Source: Actinomadura rubteroloni (lineage in GTDB: Bacteria; Actinomycetota; Actinomycetes; Streptosporangiales; Streptosporangiaceae). From it: 64,000 bases of DNA. The stretch lies in the NCBI RefSeq assembly GCF_002911665.1, contig NZ_MTBP01000002.1, positions 2,070,330-2,134,329 of the forward strand. Reading direction: 5' to 3'. The translations under genes were made by a program, and so were the position numbers. The notes beneath the pieces were generated by a model. The model did not search any database. It saw nothing but the letters and a program-made list of their open reading frames with translations, and had not been told where the DNA came from. Shown in pieces: positions 16,635 to 24,782 of this stretch (position 1 is the stretch's first letter; each line of letters opens with the position of its first letter).

Positions 16635-16656
16635 GGGAGCGGAAGCTCCCTTTTTT
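16635..16656 (+). terminator. Intrinsic terminator reading on the plus strand, no gene in front
   Basis: GGGAGC-GGAA-GCTCCC followed by TTTTTT is a textbook intrinsic terminator for plus-strand transcription. No plus-strand gene precedes it; only the RAE and a TATAAA lie 13-47 bp upstream. Confidence 0.6.
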
Positions 16657-16675
16657 CATGCCCCGGGCACGGCGA

Positions 16676-16705
16676 AGGCCCCGCCCGGGGGAGCGGGCGG
16701 GGCCT
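16676..16705 (-). terminator. Terminator hairpin of the secreted lipase gene
   Basis: AGGCCCCGCCCG (16676-16687) pairs perfectly with 16694-16705 around a 6-nt loop. It lies 14 bp past the lipase stop codon on the minus strand. There is no T-tract, as often in actinomycetes. Confidence 0.7.
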
Positions 16706-16719
16706 GGTCTCTACCGGAA

Positions 16720-17646
16720 TCAGCCGCCGATCAGCGGGAGAACCTGGCTGCACGTCGGCTTGACCTCGTGCGCCGGGTCGAGCGCGTTGAGCATGAGCCG
16801 CAGCGCGACGTGGTCGAACGCGATCGCCAGGTGCTCGGTGTAGTCCTGGTCGCAGACGTTCTGGACGGTGATGTTCGTGACGTCCGGGCCGGTCAGGAAC
16901 GCCGACTCGTACGGCGTCACGACCTCGTCGTACTTGGACGCGATGACGGTGTACTTGACGCCCGGCATCGTGTCGCCGCCCGCGTTGAGCTTGGTGAGGA
17001 CGGCCGAGCCGGGGGCCTGCTGCACCCACGCCGGGCCGCCCAGCGCGTCCAGCGGCACCTGGAGGAACGGGAAGATCTTCAGCAGGTCCGCGAAGCCGCT
17101 GACGCTCGCGCCGTGGTTGCTCGGCGCCAGCCCGACGAGCGAGGCCACCTTCGCGGCGCCGCCGTTGAACTTGAGGTAGTAGCGCGGCGTGATGCCGCCG
17201 CCCTGCGAGTGCCCGACGAGGTCGACCTTGTCGGCACCGGTCGCGGCCAGCACCTTGTCCACGAACACGGCGAGTTCCCCGGCGGACGTCGGGATGTCGC
17301 CGACCGCGGTCAGCGCGCCGTACTTGCCGTAGTTCAGGGCGAAGACGCAGTACCCGTTGTTCTTCAGCAGCGGGGACATCGCGTTGAAGTTCAGCGCCAT
17401 CGTGGCGCTCGTCCCCTCGACCAGGACGACCGGGCGCGGGTGCGCGGCGGACGGCTTGCACGAGAAGTCGTTCGCGCCCGGCGGGGGCGCCGAGGAGAAC
17501 ACACCCGGCAGCGCGTCCAGCGAGCTGTACTTCACCGGCAGGGCGGTGTCGGCCTGGGCCGCGGCGGGGAGCGACAGGGCCGCGACGGCGGCGACGGCGG
17601 GCGCGAAGACCGCGCGGCGCCAGATTCTCCGAGCTGAACCGAACAT
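16720..17646 (-). CDS. Secreted triacylglycerol lipase/esterase (alpha/beta hydrolase)
   Basis: The 308-residue precursor has a signal peptide: basic FGSARRIWRRA, a hydrophobic alanine core, and a likely AQA cleavage near residue 33. The mature enzyme shows PVVLVEGTSAT (oxyanion side), VDLVGHSQGGGITPRYYLKF (GHSQG nucleophile elbow), an Asp region near YDEVVTPYES, and a His in YTEHLAIAFDHVAL. This is the lipase class 2/EstA-like pattern in actinomycetes. AGGAG precedes the ATG by about 9 nt. It is monocistronic with its own terminator. Confidence 0.88.
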   Translation of the reverse strand: MFGSARRIWRRAVFAPAVAAVAALSLPAAAQADTALPVKYSSLDALPGVFSSAPPPGANDFSCKPSAAHPRPVVLVEGTSATMALNFNAMSPLLKNNGYCVFALNYGKYGALTAVGDIPTSAGELAVFVDKVLAATGADKVDLVGHSQGGGITPRYYLKFNGGAAKVASLVGLAPSNHGASVSGFADLLKIFPFLQVPLDALGGPAWVQQAPGSAVLTKLNAGGDTMPGVKYTVIASKYDEVVTPYESAFLTGPDVTNITVQNVCDQDYTEHLAIAFDHVALRLMLNALDPAHEVKPTCSQVLPLIGG

Positions 17647-17753
17647 GGGGTGGGGGCTCCTCTTTCTCACCTGTGACCAGTGCCACAGGCAAGGGGAATA
17701 GAACCAGCGCCCCTCAGCCCGAGCTACGCACGCTGCTGATAAACCGTCCGCCC

Positions 17754-17770
17754 AAAAACACCCCTGGGTG
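17754..17770 (-). terminator. Short hairpin with T-tract after proC
   Basis: On the minus strand CACC-CAGG-GGTG is followed by TTTTT, 6 bp past the proC stop. The stem is only 4 bp, so efficiency is doubtful. Confidence 0.45.
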
Positions 17771-17776
17771 CGCAGG

Positions 17777-18571
17777 TCAACCGGCGGCCAACGCCCGGGC
17801 CCGGTCGCGGGCGGCCTCCAGGGCCTCGATGACGGCCGCGCGGACGCCGTGGCGCTCCAGTTCGCGGATCGCGGCGATCGTCGTCCCGCCCGGGGACGTC
17901 ACGGCCTCGCGGAGCAGGACCGGGTGCTCGCCCGTGTCGCGGAGCATCGTCGCCGCGCCCACCGCCGACTGGATCACCATCTCCAGCGCGGCGGCGCGGG
18001 GCATGCCGAGCAGGATGCCCGCGTCCACCATCGCCTCGACCAGAAAGTAGAAGTAGGCGGGGGCGCTGCCGGAGAGGGCGGTCGCCGCGTCCTGCAACGA
18101 CTCGGGGATCCGGACGACCTTGCCGACCGGGCTCAGCAGTTCCTCGGCCAGCTTCAGGTGGTCCTCGCCGGCGTGCGAGCCGGCGGACAGGACGCTCATC
18201 GCCTCGTCCACCAGCACCGGCGTGTTCGACATGACGCGGACGACCGGAACGCCGTCGGCCAGCCGCTCCTCGATGAACGCGCACGTGATGCCCGCCGCCA
18301 TCGAGATCACCAGCGTGCCGGGCGCGACGTGCGGGCCGATCTCGGCCAGCAGCGCGCCCATGTCCTGCGGCTTCACGGCGAGGACGAGCGTGCCCGCCTC
18401 CCGGGCCGCGTCGGCGTTCCCGGCCGTCCGGACGCCGTGCCGCTCGCGCAGCAGCGCGGCCCGCTCGGGGCGCCGCGCCGTCACGACGATCTCGTCCGGC
18501 CCCCGCCCGGCCCGCAGGACGCCCGACAGCAGCGCCTCGCCCATCTTCCCGGCACCGAGAATCGCGATCAT
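17777..18571 (-). CDS. proC: Pyrroline-5-carboxylate reductase
   Basis: ProC reduces pyrroline-5-carboxylate to proline with NAD(P)H. The 264-residue protein starts MIAILGAGKMGEALLSG, a classical Rossmann GxGxMG motif. It carries LAVKPQDMGALL and SMAAGIT, and the diagnostic ALSGSAPAYFYFLVEAMVDAG with the C-terminal REAVTSPGGTTIAAI motif. Length is typical. It lies 62 bp after the proline dehydrogenase gene on the same strand, so synthesis and degradation of proline are encoded side by side. Confidence 0.96.
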   Translation of the reverse strand: MIAILGAGKMGEALLSGVLRAGRGPDEIVVTARRPERAALLRERHGVRTAGNADAAREAGTLVLAVKPQDMGALLAEIGPHVAPGTLVISMAAGITCAFIEERLADGVPVVRVMSNTPVLVDEAMSVLSAGSHAGEDHLKLAEELLSPVGKVVRIPESLQDAATALSGSAPAYFYFLVEAMVDAGILLGMPRAAALEMVIQSAVGAATMLRDTGEHPVLLREAVTSPGGTTIAAIRELERHGVRAAVIEALEAARDRARALAAG

Positions 18572-18633
18572 TCGACACACCTTGACGTGGGGGTTCACGG
18601 ACCCGTCCAGCCTAGGGCCCTCCCCCGGCGCGG

Positions 18634-19554
18634 TCAGTCGCGCGTCACCACCGACCGGACGAAGAACGCCAGGTTCGCCGGGCGTTCCGCGAGCCGCCGC
18701 AGGAAGTAGCCGTACCACTCGGTGCCGTAGGCGACGTAGACGCGCATCCGGGCGCCCGTCTCGGCGATCCGCGCCTGCTCCTGCGGACGGATCCCGTAGA
18801 GCATCTGGTACTCGAAGGTGTCCGGCCCGCGCTCGTTCAGCACGGCCAGCGCCCCCGCGATGTCGACCAGCCGGGGGTCGTGCGTGGCGACCATCGGGTA
18901 GCCCTGCCCGGCCATCAGCGCCTTCAGGCACCGGACGTAGGACTTGTCGACGTCGTCGCGGCGCGTGAACGCCACCGACTCCGGCGCCCCGTACGCGCCC
19001 TTGCACAGCCGCACCCGCGACCCCGCGTAGGCCATCTCGGCGGAGAACTCCTCCGCCCGGCGCAGGTACGCCTGGACGACGAGCCCCGTGTCGGGGAAGT
19101 CGCGGCGCAGCTCGCGCACCGAGTCCAGCGTGGACTCGACGGTCGTGTGGTCCTCCATGTCGATCGTCACGGACGTGCCCGCCTCGTGGGCCGCCGCGCA
19201 GACGCGCCGCGCGTTCTCCAGCGCCGTGTCCGGGTCGAGCGCCTGCCCGACGGCGGTGAGCTTCAGCGACACCTCGGCGCGGTCGGCGAGTTTGGCCTCG
19301 GCGAGCCGGCCGAGCAGGTTCTCGTAGTAGGCGACGGTGCGCGCGGCCTGCGCGGTGTCGCGGACGTCCTCGCCGAGGACGTCCAGGCTTACGAGCCGGC
19401 CGCTGCCGACGATCCCCTCGGTCACGTCCAGCGCCTCGTCCATCGTCTCCCCCGCGATGAACCGGTGGACGACGTCACGTGTCAGCGGTGCCCGCTCGAC
19501 CAGCGCCTGCGCCCTGGGGCTGGTCGAGACGGCCTGCAATGCCTGACGGAGCAC
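18634..19554 (-). CDS. Proline dehydrogenase
   Basis: This 306-residue flavoenzyme oxidises proline to pyrroline-5-carboxylate. It has the PutA-type barrel: VSLKLTAVGQAL, VTIDMEDHTTVESTLD, GLVVQAYLRRAEE, RVRLCKGAYGAPESVAF and YGIRPQEQARIAETG. It is a stand-alone monofunctional enzyme without the P5C dehydrogenase domain. GTG 19554 is chosen because GGGGGAGGGG lies directly upstream; an in-frame extension to 19602 is possible. The gene ahead of proC in the same direction suggests shared control of proline turnover. Confidence 0.92.
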   Translation of the reverse strand: MLRQALQAVSTSPRAQALVERAPLTRDVVHRFIAGETMDEALDVTEGIVGSGRLVSLDVLGEDVRDTAQAARTVAYYENLLGRLAEAKLADRAEVSLKLTAVGQALDPDTALENARRVCAAAHEAGTSVTIDMEDHTTVESTLDSVRELRRDFPDTGLVVQAYLRRAEEFSAEMAYAGSRVRLCKGAYGAPESVAFTRRDDVDKSYVRCLKALMAGQGYPMVATHDPRLVDIAGALAVLNERGPDTFEYQMLYGIRPQEQARIAETGARMRVYVAYGTEWYGYFLRRLAERPANLAFFVRSVVTRD

Positions 19555-19621
19555 GGCCCCTCCCCCTGTCGGCCGGACCCGTCCGGCCTTCTCCCCCGGC
19601 ATACCCGGACGGAGCCAGAGA

Positions 19622-20746
19622 TCACGAAACCGTGCCGACCCTGTTCCCGCCGCCGTACGTCCGGACGTAGTTCGCCATGTCCGCCGTCTTGATCGCGGTG
19701 AACAGCGCCCCGGACCGCTTGCGGTCGAGCAGCACCACGCTCTGCCTGCCGCGCGACGCGCTGCCCTTGTTCGGGACGGTCATGAACGTGATGTCCGACG
19801 CCCGGATCCCGCGCAGGCTCAGCGCCAGGGACCGGAGCTTGCCCGCCCCGACCTTGTCGTCCACGCTGATCGACTTGGTGAACGCCGACAGGAAGCGGTC
19901 GAGCTTGAGCGGGTTGGTGATCGTCCCGCCGTCGGCGGCCTTCTTGGCGAGCGCGCCGAGGAACGCCTGCTGGCGCTTGATCCGGTCGAAGTCGCCGTTC
20001 GGGAGGTTGTAGCGCTGCCGGACGAACGTCAGCGCCTGCTCGCCGTCCAGCTTGTGCTTCCCGGCGGACCACTCGACGTGCCGCTTCGGGTCGTAGACGT
20101 CGTTCTTCACGGTGACGGTGACGCCGCCGAGCGCGTCCGTCATCGACTTGAAGCCGTTGAAGTCGATCGCGCCGAAGTGGTCGACGCGGACGCCGGTCAG
20201 GTGCTCGACGGTCTCGATGAGCAGCGGCGGCCCGCCGTAGGAGAACGCCGCGTTGATCTTCTGCTCGCCGTAGCCGGGGACGTCCACCCACGAGTCGCGC
20301 GGGAATGAGACGACGTAGGCCTTCTTCCGGTCGGCGGGCAGGTGCAGCAGCATGATCGTGTCCGAGCGCTGCTGCCCGGTCTTCCAGACGGTTCCGCCGG
20401 TGCCGGTCGTCCCGGCCTTGGCGCGCGTGTCGGACCCGACGAGCAGCCAGTTCTCGGTGCCGACCGCGCTCGGGCCCGGACGGTTCGCGTCGTTCGGCAT
20501 GACGCCGTGCAGCCGGTCGATGTTGCCGTTGTAGGCGCTCTCGCGCTGCCACACCAGCCCGGCGAGGCCGAGCACGACGAGCACGAGGAACACCCCGACG
20601 CCGATGAGGACGCGGGGCCAGCGCCGCTTGCGCGGACGCGGGGCGTCGTCGTCGCCGGGGTCGCCGCCGGGCAGGACGGCGTCCAGCCCCTCCTGCGCCC
20701 CCTCGGACGGGACGGGCTCGGAGCCGGGCGCCGGAGGTGTGGTCAT
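19622..20746 (-). CDS. LytR-CpsA-Psr (LCP) family cell-wall polymer ligase
   Basis: This 374-residue membrane protein has a ~45-residue cytoplasmic acidic/basic tail (KRRWPRVLIGVGVFLVLVVL), one transmembrane helix at about 45-65, and an extracellular LCP domain. Key LCP features are NWLLVGSDTR, RSDTIMLLHLPADRKKAYVVSFPRDSWVDVPG with the conserved Arg and Asp residues, and FVRQRYNLPNGDFDRIKRQQAFL. LCP enzymes attach polyprenyl-linked glycopolymers to peptidoglycan. Start ATG is the only good one. It lies after the lanthipeptide terminator and is not part of that locus. Confidence 0.93.
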   Translation of the reverse strand: MTTPPAPGSEPVPSEGAQEGLDAVLPGGDPGDDDAPRPRKRRWPRVLIGVGVFLVLVVLGLAGLVWQRESAYNGNIDRLHGVMPNDANRPGPSAVGTENWLLVGSDTRAKAGTTGTGGTVWKTGQQRSDTIMLLHLPADRKKAYVVSFPRDSWVDVPGYGEQKINAAFSYGGPPLLIETVEHLTGVRVDHFGAIDFNGFKSMTDALGGVTVTVKNDVYDPKRHVEWSAGKHKLDGEQALTFVRQRYNLPNGDFDRIKRQQAFLGALAKKAADGGTITNPLKLDRFLSAFTKSISVDDKVGAGKLRSLALSLRGIRASDITFMTVPNKGSASRGRQSVVLLDRKRSGALFTAIKTADMANYVRTYGGGNRVGTVS

Positions 20747-20829
20747 GGCGCGGGAGATTATCAGTACGAAGGGCGACAGATCCGGCGGTCGACCCGATCT
20801 GACGTGGGACGTCCCGGTCCCGGACAGCG

Positions 20830-20872
20830 TGAGACGCCGGAGCCGCACAGGCGGCGCGGCTCCGACGTCTCA
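20830..20872 (-). terminator. Terminator of the lanthipeptide operon
   Basis: A 17-bp stem (20830-20846 with 20856-20872) with one C-A mismatch and a 9-nt loop lies 48 bp past the precursor stop codon. It separates the lan genes from the LCP gene. Confidence 0.75.
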
Positions 20873-20920
20873 GGCTTCAGGGGTGGCGGGGAACGGGACG
20901 GCTCCCCGTGCCGATCTCCG

Positions 20921-21043
20921 TCAGAGGCAGAGCAGCACGCTCGCGTAGCTGAAGCAGAGCAGCAGGCTCACGTAGCTGACCTCGCCGCCGCCGTAGTTCT
21001 CGACTTCGGCGGTCTGGAGCTCGAGCAGGCCGTTGTTCTCCAT
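20921..21043 (-). CDS. Class III lanthipeptide precursor with two labionin motifs
   Basis: This 40-residue peptide (41 codons with the stop) begins MENNGLLELQTAEVENYGG and ends SYVSLLLCFSYASVLLCL. The leader carries the LLELQ helix typical of class III precursors. The core holds two consecutive S-x-x-S-x-x-x-C motifs, each able to become a labionin or lanthionine/avionin-type ring; the residues between are strongly hydrophobic, as in SapB-like morphogens. It lies directly after LanKC. ATG 21043 is preferred because AAGAAGG is 6 nt upstream; ATG 21049 overlaps the LanKC stop as ATGA and would add two residues. There is no homologue I can name. Confidence 0.9.
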   Translation of the reverse strand: MENNGLLELQTAEVENYGGGEVSYVSLLLCFSYASVLLCL

Positions 21044-21045
21044 GT

Positions 21046-23922
21046 TCATCCTTCTTTTCGGTCGTGCCCGCCGAAGCGGGCTCCCCCCGGCACCCGGTCG
21101 GGTGACGGGACGTCGGTACGGCGGGGGGCGGCGAGCGGCGGAAGGAACGGCAGGTGGGCCGTCCCGTGGTGCGCCGCGTGGAGGGCGAGCAGGCAGCCGG
21201 CGGTGCCGGTGGCGAGGTCCATCGACAGCCGCAGCAGTTGCTCGCCGGGGAAGGCGACGTGCCCGGCGTAGGGCAGCGCGTGCCAGGTCAGGGCGTCGAT
21301 CTGGGTCGCGAGATCACCGGGCCGGACGGCGGGGGACGCCGTCCGCGCCAGGTGCAGGAGCATCCCGGCCCGTCCGCGCAGCAGGCCGGGCTGGGCGTAG
21401 AAGCGGGAGGTGGCGGCGCCGTGCGCGGCGTCGCGGGCGGCGGCGAGCACGGGGTCGGGCCGGTGGACGAGGTAGTCGTCCAGGACCATCGCGATCCCGA
21501 CGCTGCCCGCGCCGACGTACGGCATCGTGCGGTGGGGCTCCTTGACGAGCAGCGTGCCGCCGTCGTCGGTGACGCACCGTTCCAGGTCGAGGCGCAGCGC
21601 GCGTTCGGCCAGGTCGAGCAGGGCGGGGTCGCCGGTGCGCTCGTACAGCCGGATGGCGAGCAGGGCCGGGCCGGTCGCGCCGCGCAGCAGCCCGGCGTCG
21701 GCGAGCGGCGTGGCGAGCCGGTCCGCGACGCGTTGCGCCGCCGCGAGGGCCGCGTCCGCGAACGCGGGGTCGCCGGTGGCCGCGCCGAGGTGGTCAAGGA
21801 CGAGCCCCAGGCCGGCGAGCCCGTCGTGCAGGCTCGGGCCGAGGTCGAGCCAGCGTTCCCGCAGGATCATCGCCATGACGTCCACGGCGGTCTGCCGGTG
21901 GCCGAGCAGGTCGAGGACGTGGGCGACGCCGGCGAGTCCGTCGTAGAGTCCGGCGGCGGTGCCGCGCGGCGGGGCGGTGGCGCGGTCGAGGAGCCAGCGC
22001 TCGCCGTCGTCCCACCGGTCGTGGCCGGTGGCGTGGAGCGCGTAGAGGACGCCCGCCGCGCCGTGGGCGAGGCCGAGGCCGCCGCCGGGGGAGAACTGGG
22101 CGATGTCGCCGGGGACGAGCCGGTCGTCGCGGCCGGGGGTGGCCGCCGCGCGGATCGCGGCGCCGAGCGTCCGGGTCGCGCGCTCGCCGTCGTAGAGGGC
22201 CTGGTCACCGTCCCAGCGCGAGCGGGCCGGACGGGACGTTGCGGAGGAGGGGTCAGAGGGGGGCGAGGTCCGGATCCCGGACGACCCGCCGGGTAACGAG
22301 CCCCCGGGTAACACCCCGCCGGGCAACCCCGCGCCGGACGCGACCGCGCCGGACGGAGCCGCGCCGGCCGTGACCGCGCCGGACGTGGCCGCGGCGGGCC
22401 GGGCCGTGCCGGACGTGGCCGCGCCGGGCGGGGTCGCGGCGGACGCGCGGGTGCCGGGGGGTTCCGGTAAGGCGGTGCCGGGCGGGACGTCCGGGACGTC
22501 GGGGAGGCCGCGGTGGATCTCGGCGACGGCGGCGTCCAGGTAGGCGGCCGGGACGTCGGGGAACTGCGCGGCGATCGCGTCGGCGAGCCCGCCCGCCTTG
22601 CGCCGGTCCAGGCTGAGCACGGTCGTGATCGGCAGGAACAGCGCGAGCGCGAGGCAGGCGAGGGCGTAACGGTCCACGTCCGGGCCGGTGCGGTCGGCGG
22701 GGGCGACGTAGCCGGGGTTGGCGACGGTGCGCGCGGCGCGCGGCGCGTCGGCCGAGGTGGCGGCCTCGAAGTCGATGAGGGCGACCGAGCCGTCCGGCCG
22801 GACCATGATGTTGAACGGGTGCAGGTCGTTGAACACGACGCCGCGCTCGTGGACGGCCGCGACGGCGGCGGCGGTGGCCGCGTGGACGTCCAGCGCCCAC
22901 GCGGTGTACCCGGCGACGTCCTCGGGCTTCGGGTCGGGCCCCATGAGGGGGTGCCGCCGGGCGTAGAGCGTGTTGAGCGCGTCCCCGGTGACGAAGTCCA
23001 TCACGAGGAAGCGGTGGTCGCCCCAGAGGATCCAGTCGCGGACGCGCGGGGCGACGCCGAGGCCGTCCAAACGTTCCAGCGCGTCGCGTTCGCGTTCCAG
23101 CCGGGCGACGGCGTCGCTGCCGTCGGCGGCCAGACCCGCGTACGGGCGGGCCTCCTTGAGCACGACGCGCTCGCCGGTCCGGGTGTCGCGCCCGACGTAG
23201 ACGCCGCCGCCGTTGGAGAAGTGCAGCGCCTTCTCGACGGCGTAGTGCCAGTGCGGGGGCTTGGGGTCGGCGGCGCGCTGCGCGGCGAGGAAGCCCGGCA
23301 GCGTCACCCACGGCGGGACGCGGAAGGCCGGCGTGCGCGGGTCGGGGACGAGCCGGCCCTGGTCGTCGGGCAGCGCGAGGACCCGTTCACCGGAGGCGTC
23401 CAGGCAGTAGCGCTCGGCGAACGCCCCGTACCGGACGTGCAGCGGGCCACGGGCCCAGCGCAGGTCGCTGAGGATGCGCGGCCCGGCCTCGCCCGCCAGC
23501 TCGGCATCGAGGTCGTGCAGGACGCGGTGCAGCTCGTCCTCGTCACGCGGGTAGAGCGTGGCGAACTTTCCGCTGGACGCGCGGTCGGCGTATTTGGAGT
23601 TGCGCAGGAAGAGCGCGGTGCGGCTCTCCACGAATTTGAACGGCAGGCCGCGCGGGACGCAGTAGTCCCAGGTCACGGCGGCGATGCGGTCGGCATTGGC
23701 CAGGCAGGCGGAAATGTGGATCTTCCACCCGGCCTCGGGTAACGCGACGCCGTCCGGCCATAAGTTGCGCCAGCCGGACGAGCGGCGCTCGCGCCAGCCG
23801 TCCGGGACGGGCCGCCGGGCGGTGTCGAACACCGCCTCCTCGCCCGCCGTGGCCTCTCGCCGGTCCACCGAGTCGTAGAAGAGCGGATCTGCCAGACAGA
23901 AGACCTCATATCTCTTGTCCAC
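21046..23922 (-). CDS. Class III lanthipeptide synthetase LanKC
   Basis: LanKC phosphorylates Ser/Thr of the precursor, eliminates phosphate, and cyclises onto Cys. From GTG 23922 it is 958 residues starting VDKRYEVFCLADPLFYDS, the standard LanKC N-terminus. Residues 1-215 are the phospho-Ser/Thr lyase domain. The kinase spans ~235-470 with Lys256 in VVLKEARP, the catalytic loop NDLHPFN at 365-371 and DFE at 384-386. A cyclase-like domain (~580-930) has GLYDGLAGV, SLHDGLAGLG and LLRGRAGMLL repeats but no evident LanC zinc-ligand Cys/His set, which marks class III. GGGGG precedes the GTG by 5 nt. The linker at 480-570 is unusual. Confidence 0.93.
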   Translation of the reverse strand: MDKRYEVFCLADPLFYDSVDRREATAGEEAVFDTARRPVPDGWRERRSSGWRNLWPDGVALPEAGWKIHISACLANADRIAAVTWDYCVPRGLPFKFVESRTALFLRNSKYADRASSGKFATLYPRDEDELHRVLHDLDAELAGEAGPRILSDLRWARGPLHVRYGAFAERYCLDASGERVLALPDDQGRLVPDPRTPAFRVPPWVTLPGFLAAQRAADPKPPHWHYAVEKALHFSNGGGVYVGRDTRTGERVVLKEARPYAGLAADGSDAVARLERERDALERLDGLGVAPRVRDWILWGDHRFLVMDFVTGDALNTLYARRHPLMGPDPKPEDVAGYTAWALDVHAATAAAVAAVHERGVVFNDLHPFNIMVRPDGSVALIDFEAATSADAPRAARTVANPGYVAPADRTGPDVDRYALACLALALFLPITTVLSLDRRKAGGLADAIAAQFPDVPAAYLDAAVAEIHRGLPDVPDVPPGTALPEPPGTRASAATPPGAATSGTARPAAATSGAVTAGAAPSGAVASGAGLPGGVLPGGSLPGGSSGIRTSPPSDPSSATSRPARSRWDGDQALYDGERATRTLGAAIRAAATPGRDDRLVPGDIAQFSPGGGLGLAHGAAGVLYALHATGHDRWDDGERWLLDRATAPPRGTAAGLYDGLAGVAHVLDLLGHRQTAVDVMAMILRERWLDLGPSLHDGLAGLGLVLDHLGAATGDPAFADAALAAAQRVADRLATPLADAGLLRGATGPALLAIRLYERTGDPALLDLAERALRLDLERCVTDDGGTLLVKEPHRTMPYVGAGSVGIAMVLDDYLVHRPDPVLAAARDAAHGAATSRFYAQPGLLRGRAGMLLHLARTASPAVRPGDLATQIDALTWHALPYAGHVAFPGEQLLRLSMDLATGTAGCLLALHAAHHGTAHLPFLPPLAAPRRTDVPSPDRVPGGARFGGHDRKEG
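22213..22485 (-). repeat. Repetitive Ala/Gly/Ser/Pro-rich linker inside LanKC
   Basis: Codons for about residues 480-570 of LanKC encode repeated units such as PPGAATSG, AAATSGAV, AAPSGAV and LPGGVLPGGSLPGG. In DNA the units are degenerate GCCGGACGTGGCC-like tandem repeats. The block joins kinase and cyclase domains. Confidence 0.75.
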
Positions 23923-23968
23923 ATCCGCCCCCAGAAGTTTCCGACTGACGCCTTGATTACGAGCCGTA

Positions 23969-23998
23969 ACGCTACAACCCCCATTTGTCACCAGTCAA
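23969..23998 (-). promoter_or_regulatory. Promoter of the lanKC-precursor operon
   Basis: TTGACT (23993-23998) and TAGCGT (23969-23974) are separated by 18 bp on the minus strand. The transcript would start near 23962, leaving a 40-nt leader to GTG 23922. Starts further upstream would lie inside the promoter. Confidence 0.7.
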
Positions 23999-24088
23999 GG
24001 GTACGTCGCAGGATTTATGGACAATAAGTGACACTTCGAAGTCATAGTGTTATGCCCTTGAAGGTTAGTGTCGGGAAAATGAAGCATC

Positions 24089-24108
24089 TACTTCGATATC
24101 CGGAAGTA
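24089..24108. promoter_or_regulatory. Inverted repeat upstream of the HxlR regulator
   Basis: TACTTCGATATCCGGAAGTA has perfect TACTTC/GAAGTA arms around an 8-bp spacer and lies 24 bp before the HxlR start. HxlR proteins commonly bind TACTT-type palindromes, so autoregulation is likely. Confidence 0.6.
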
Positions 24109-24131
24109 AGCCGACGTGACGGAGGCACCGC

Positions 24132-24782
24132 GTGGAACCCCGGTCCTACGGCCAGTACTGCCCGACGGCCCGCGCGCTCGACCTGGTCGGCGAGCGCTGG
24201 ACGCTGCTGCTCGTCCGCGAGCTGCTGACCGGCCCCAAGCGCTTCGGCGACCTCCAGGGCGCCCTGCGCGGCCTCGGCACCGGCCTGCTGTCGGCGCGCC
24301 TCAAGCACCTCGGACGCGCCGGGATCGTGGAGCGGACCGTCCTGCCGCAGCGCGTCCCCGCCTACGCGCTGACCGGCTCCGGACGCGAGCTGGAGCCCGT
24401 CGTGCTCGCCCTCGCCCGCTGGGGCCTGCGCTGGGCGCGGGACGGCCGCCGCGCGGACGAGACGGTCCGCGCGGCCTGGGCGGCGCTCGCGCTGCGGGCC
24501 TGCCTGGACCCGGACGCGGCGGCGGGCGTCCGCGCCGTCTACGAGATCCGGACGGGCGAGGAGGTCGTCCACGCCCGCGTCCACGCCGGGGCGGTCACGG
24601 TGGCGGACGGCCCGGCCCAGTACCCGGACGTGACGCTCACGACGTCCGCCGGCGTCCTCGCCGACCTGGCGGCGGGCGCCCTGACGCTGCGCCGCGCGCT
24701 CGGCACCGGCCGCGTCACCGCGAGCGGCGACGACAGTGCGTTAGAGGTCCTGCCGCGATTATTCCGGCCGCCCCACCGCTAG
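24132..24782 (+). CDS. HxlR-family regulator with C-terminal SCP2-like domain
   Basis: The 216-residue protein starts with YGQYCPTARALDLVGERWTLLLVRELLTGPKRFGDLQ, the typical HxlR winged helix with its conserved N-terminal Cys. The last ~90 residues (ALALRACLDPDAAAGVRAVYEIRTGEEVVHARVHAG) look like a SCP2-type ligand-binding domain, a common actinobacterial fusion. GGAGG lies 7 nt before the GTG. It is divergent from the lanthipeptide operon and its stop overlaps the stop of the convergent ABC permease by 3 bp. Control of the lan genes is possible but unproven. Confidence 0.88.
   Translation: MEPRSYGQYCPTARALDLVGERWTLLLVRELLTGPKRFGDLQGALRGLGTGLLSARLKHLGRAGIVERTVLPQRVPAYALTGSGRELEPVVLALARWGLRWARDGRRADETVRAAWAALALRACLDPDAAAGVRAVYEIRTGEEVVHARVHAGAVTVADGPAQYPDVTLTTSAGVLADLAAGALTLRRALGTGRVTASGDDSALEVLPRLFRPPHR

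Noticed and set aside
22260..22450. Regular GC-rich repeats that resemble a CRISPR or satellite array
   Set aside because: They are in frame inside LanKC, units are short and degenerate, and no unique spacers are present.
23923..23991. A longer N-terminus for LanKC
   Set aside because: The extra codons cover the -10 (TAGCGT) of a good promoter, and family members begin at the KRYEVFCLADP segment.
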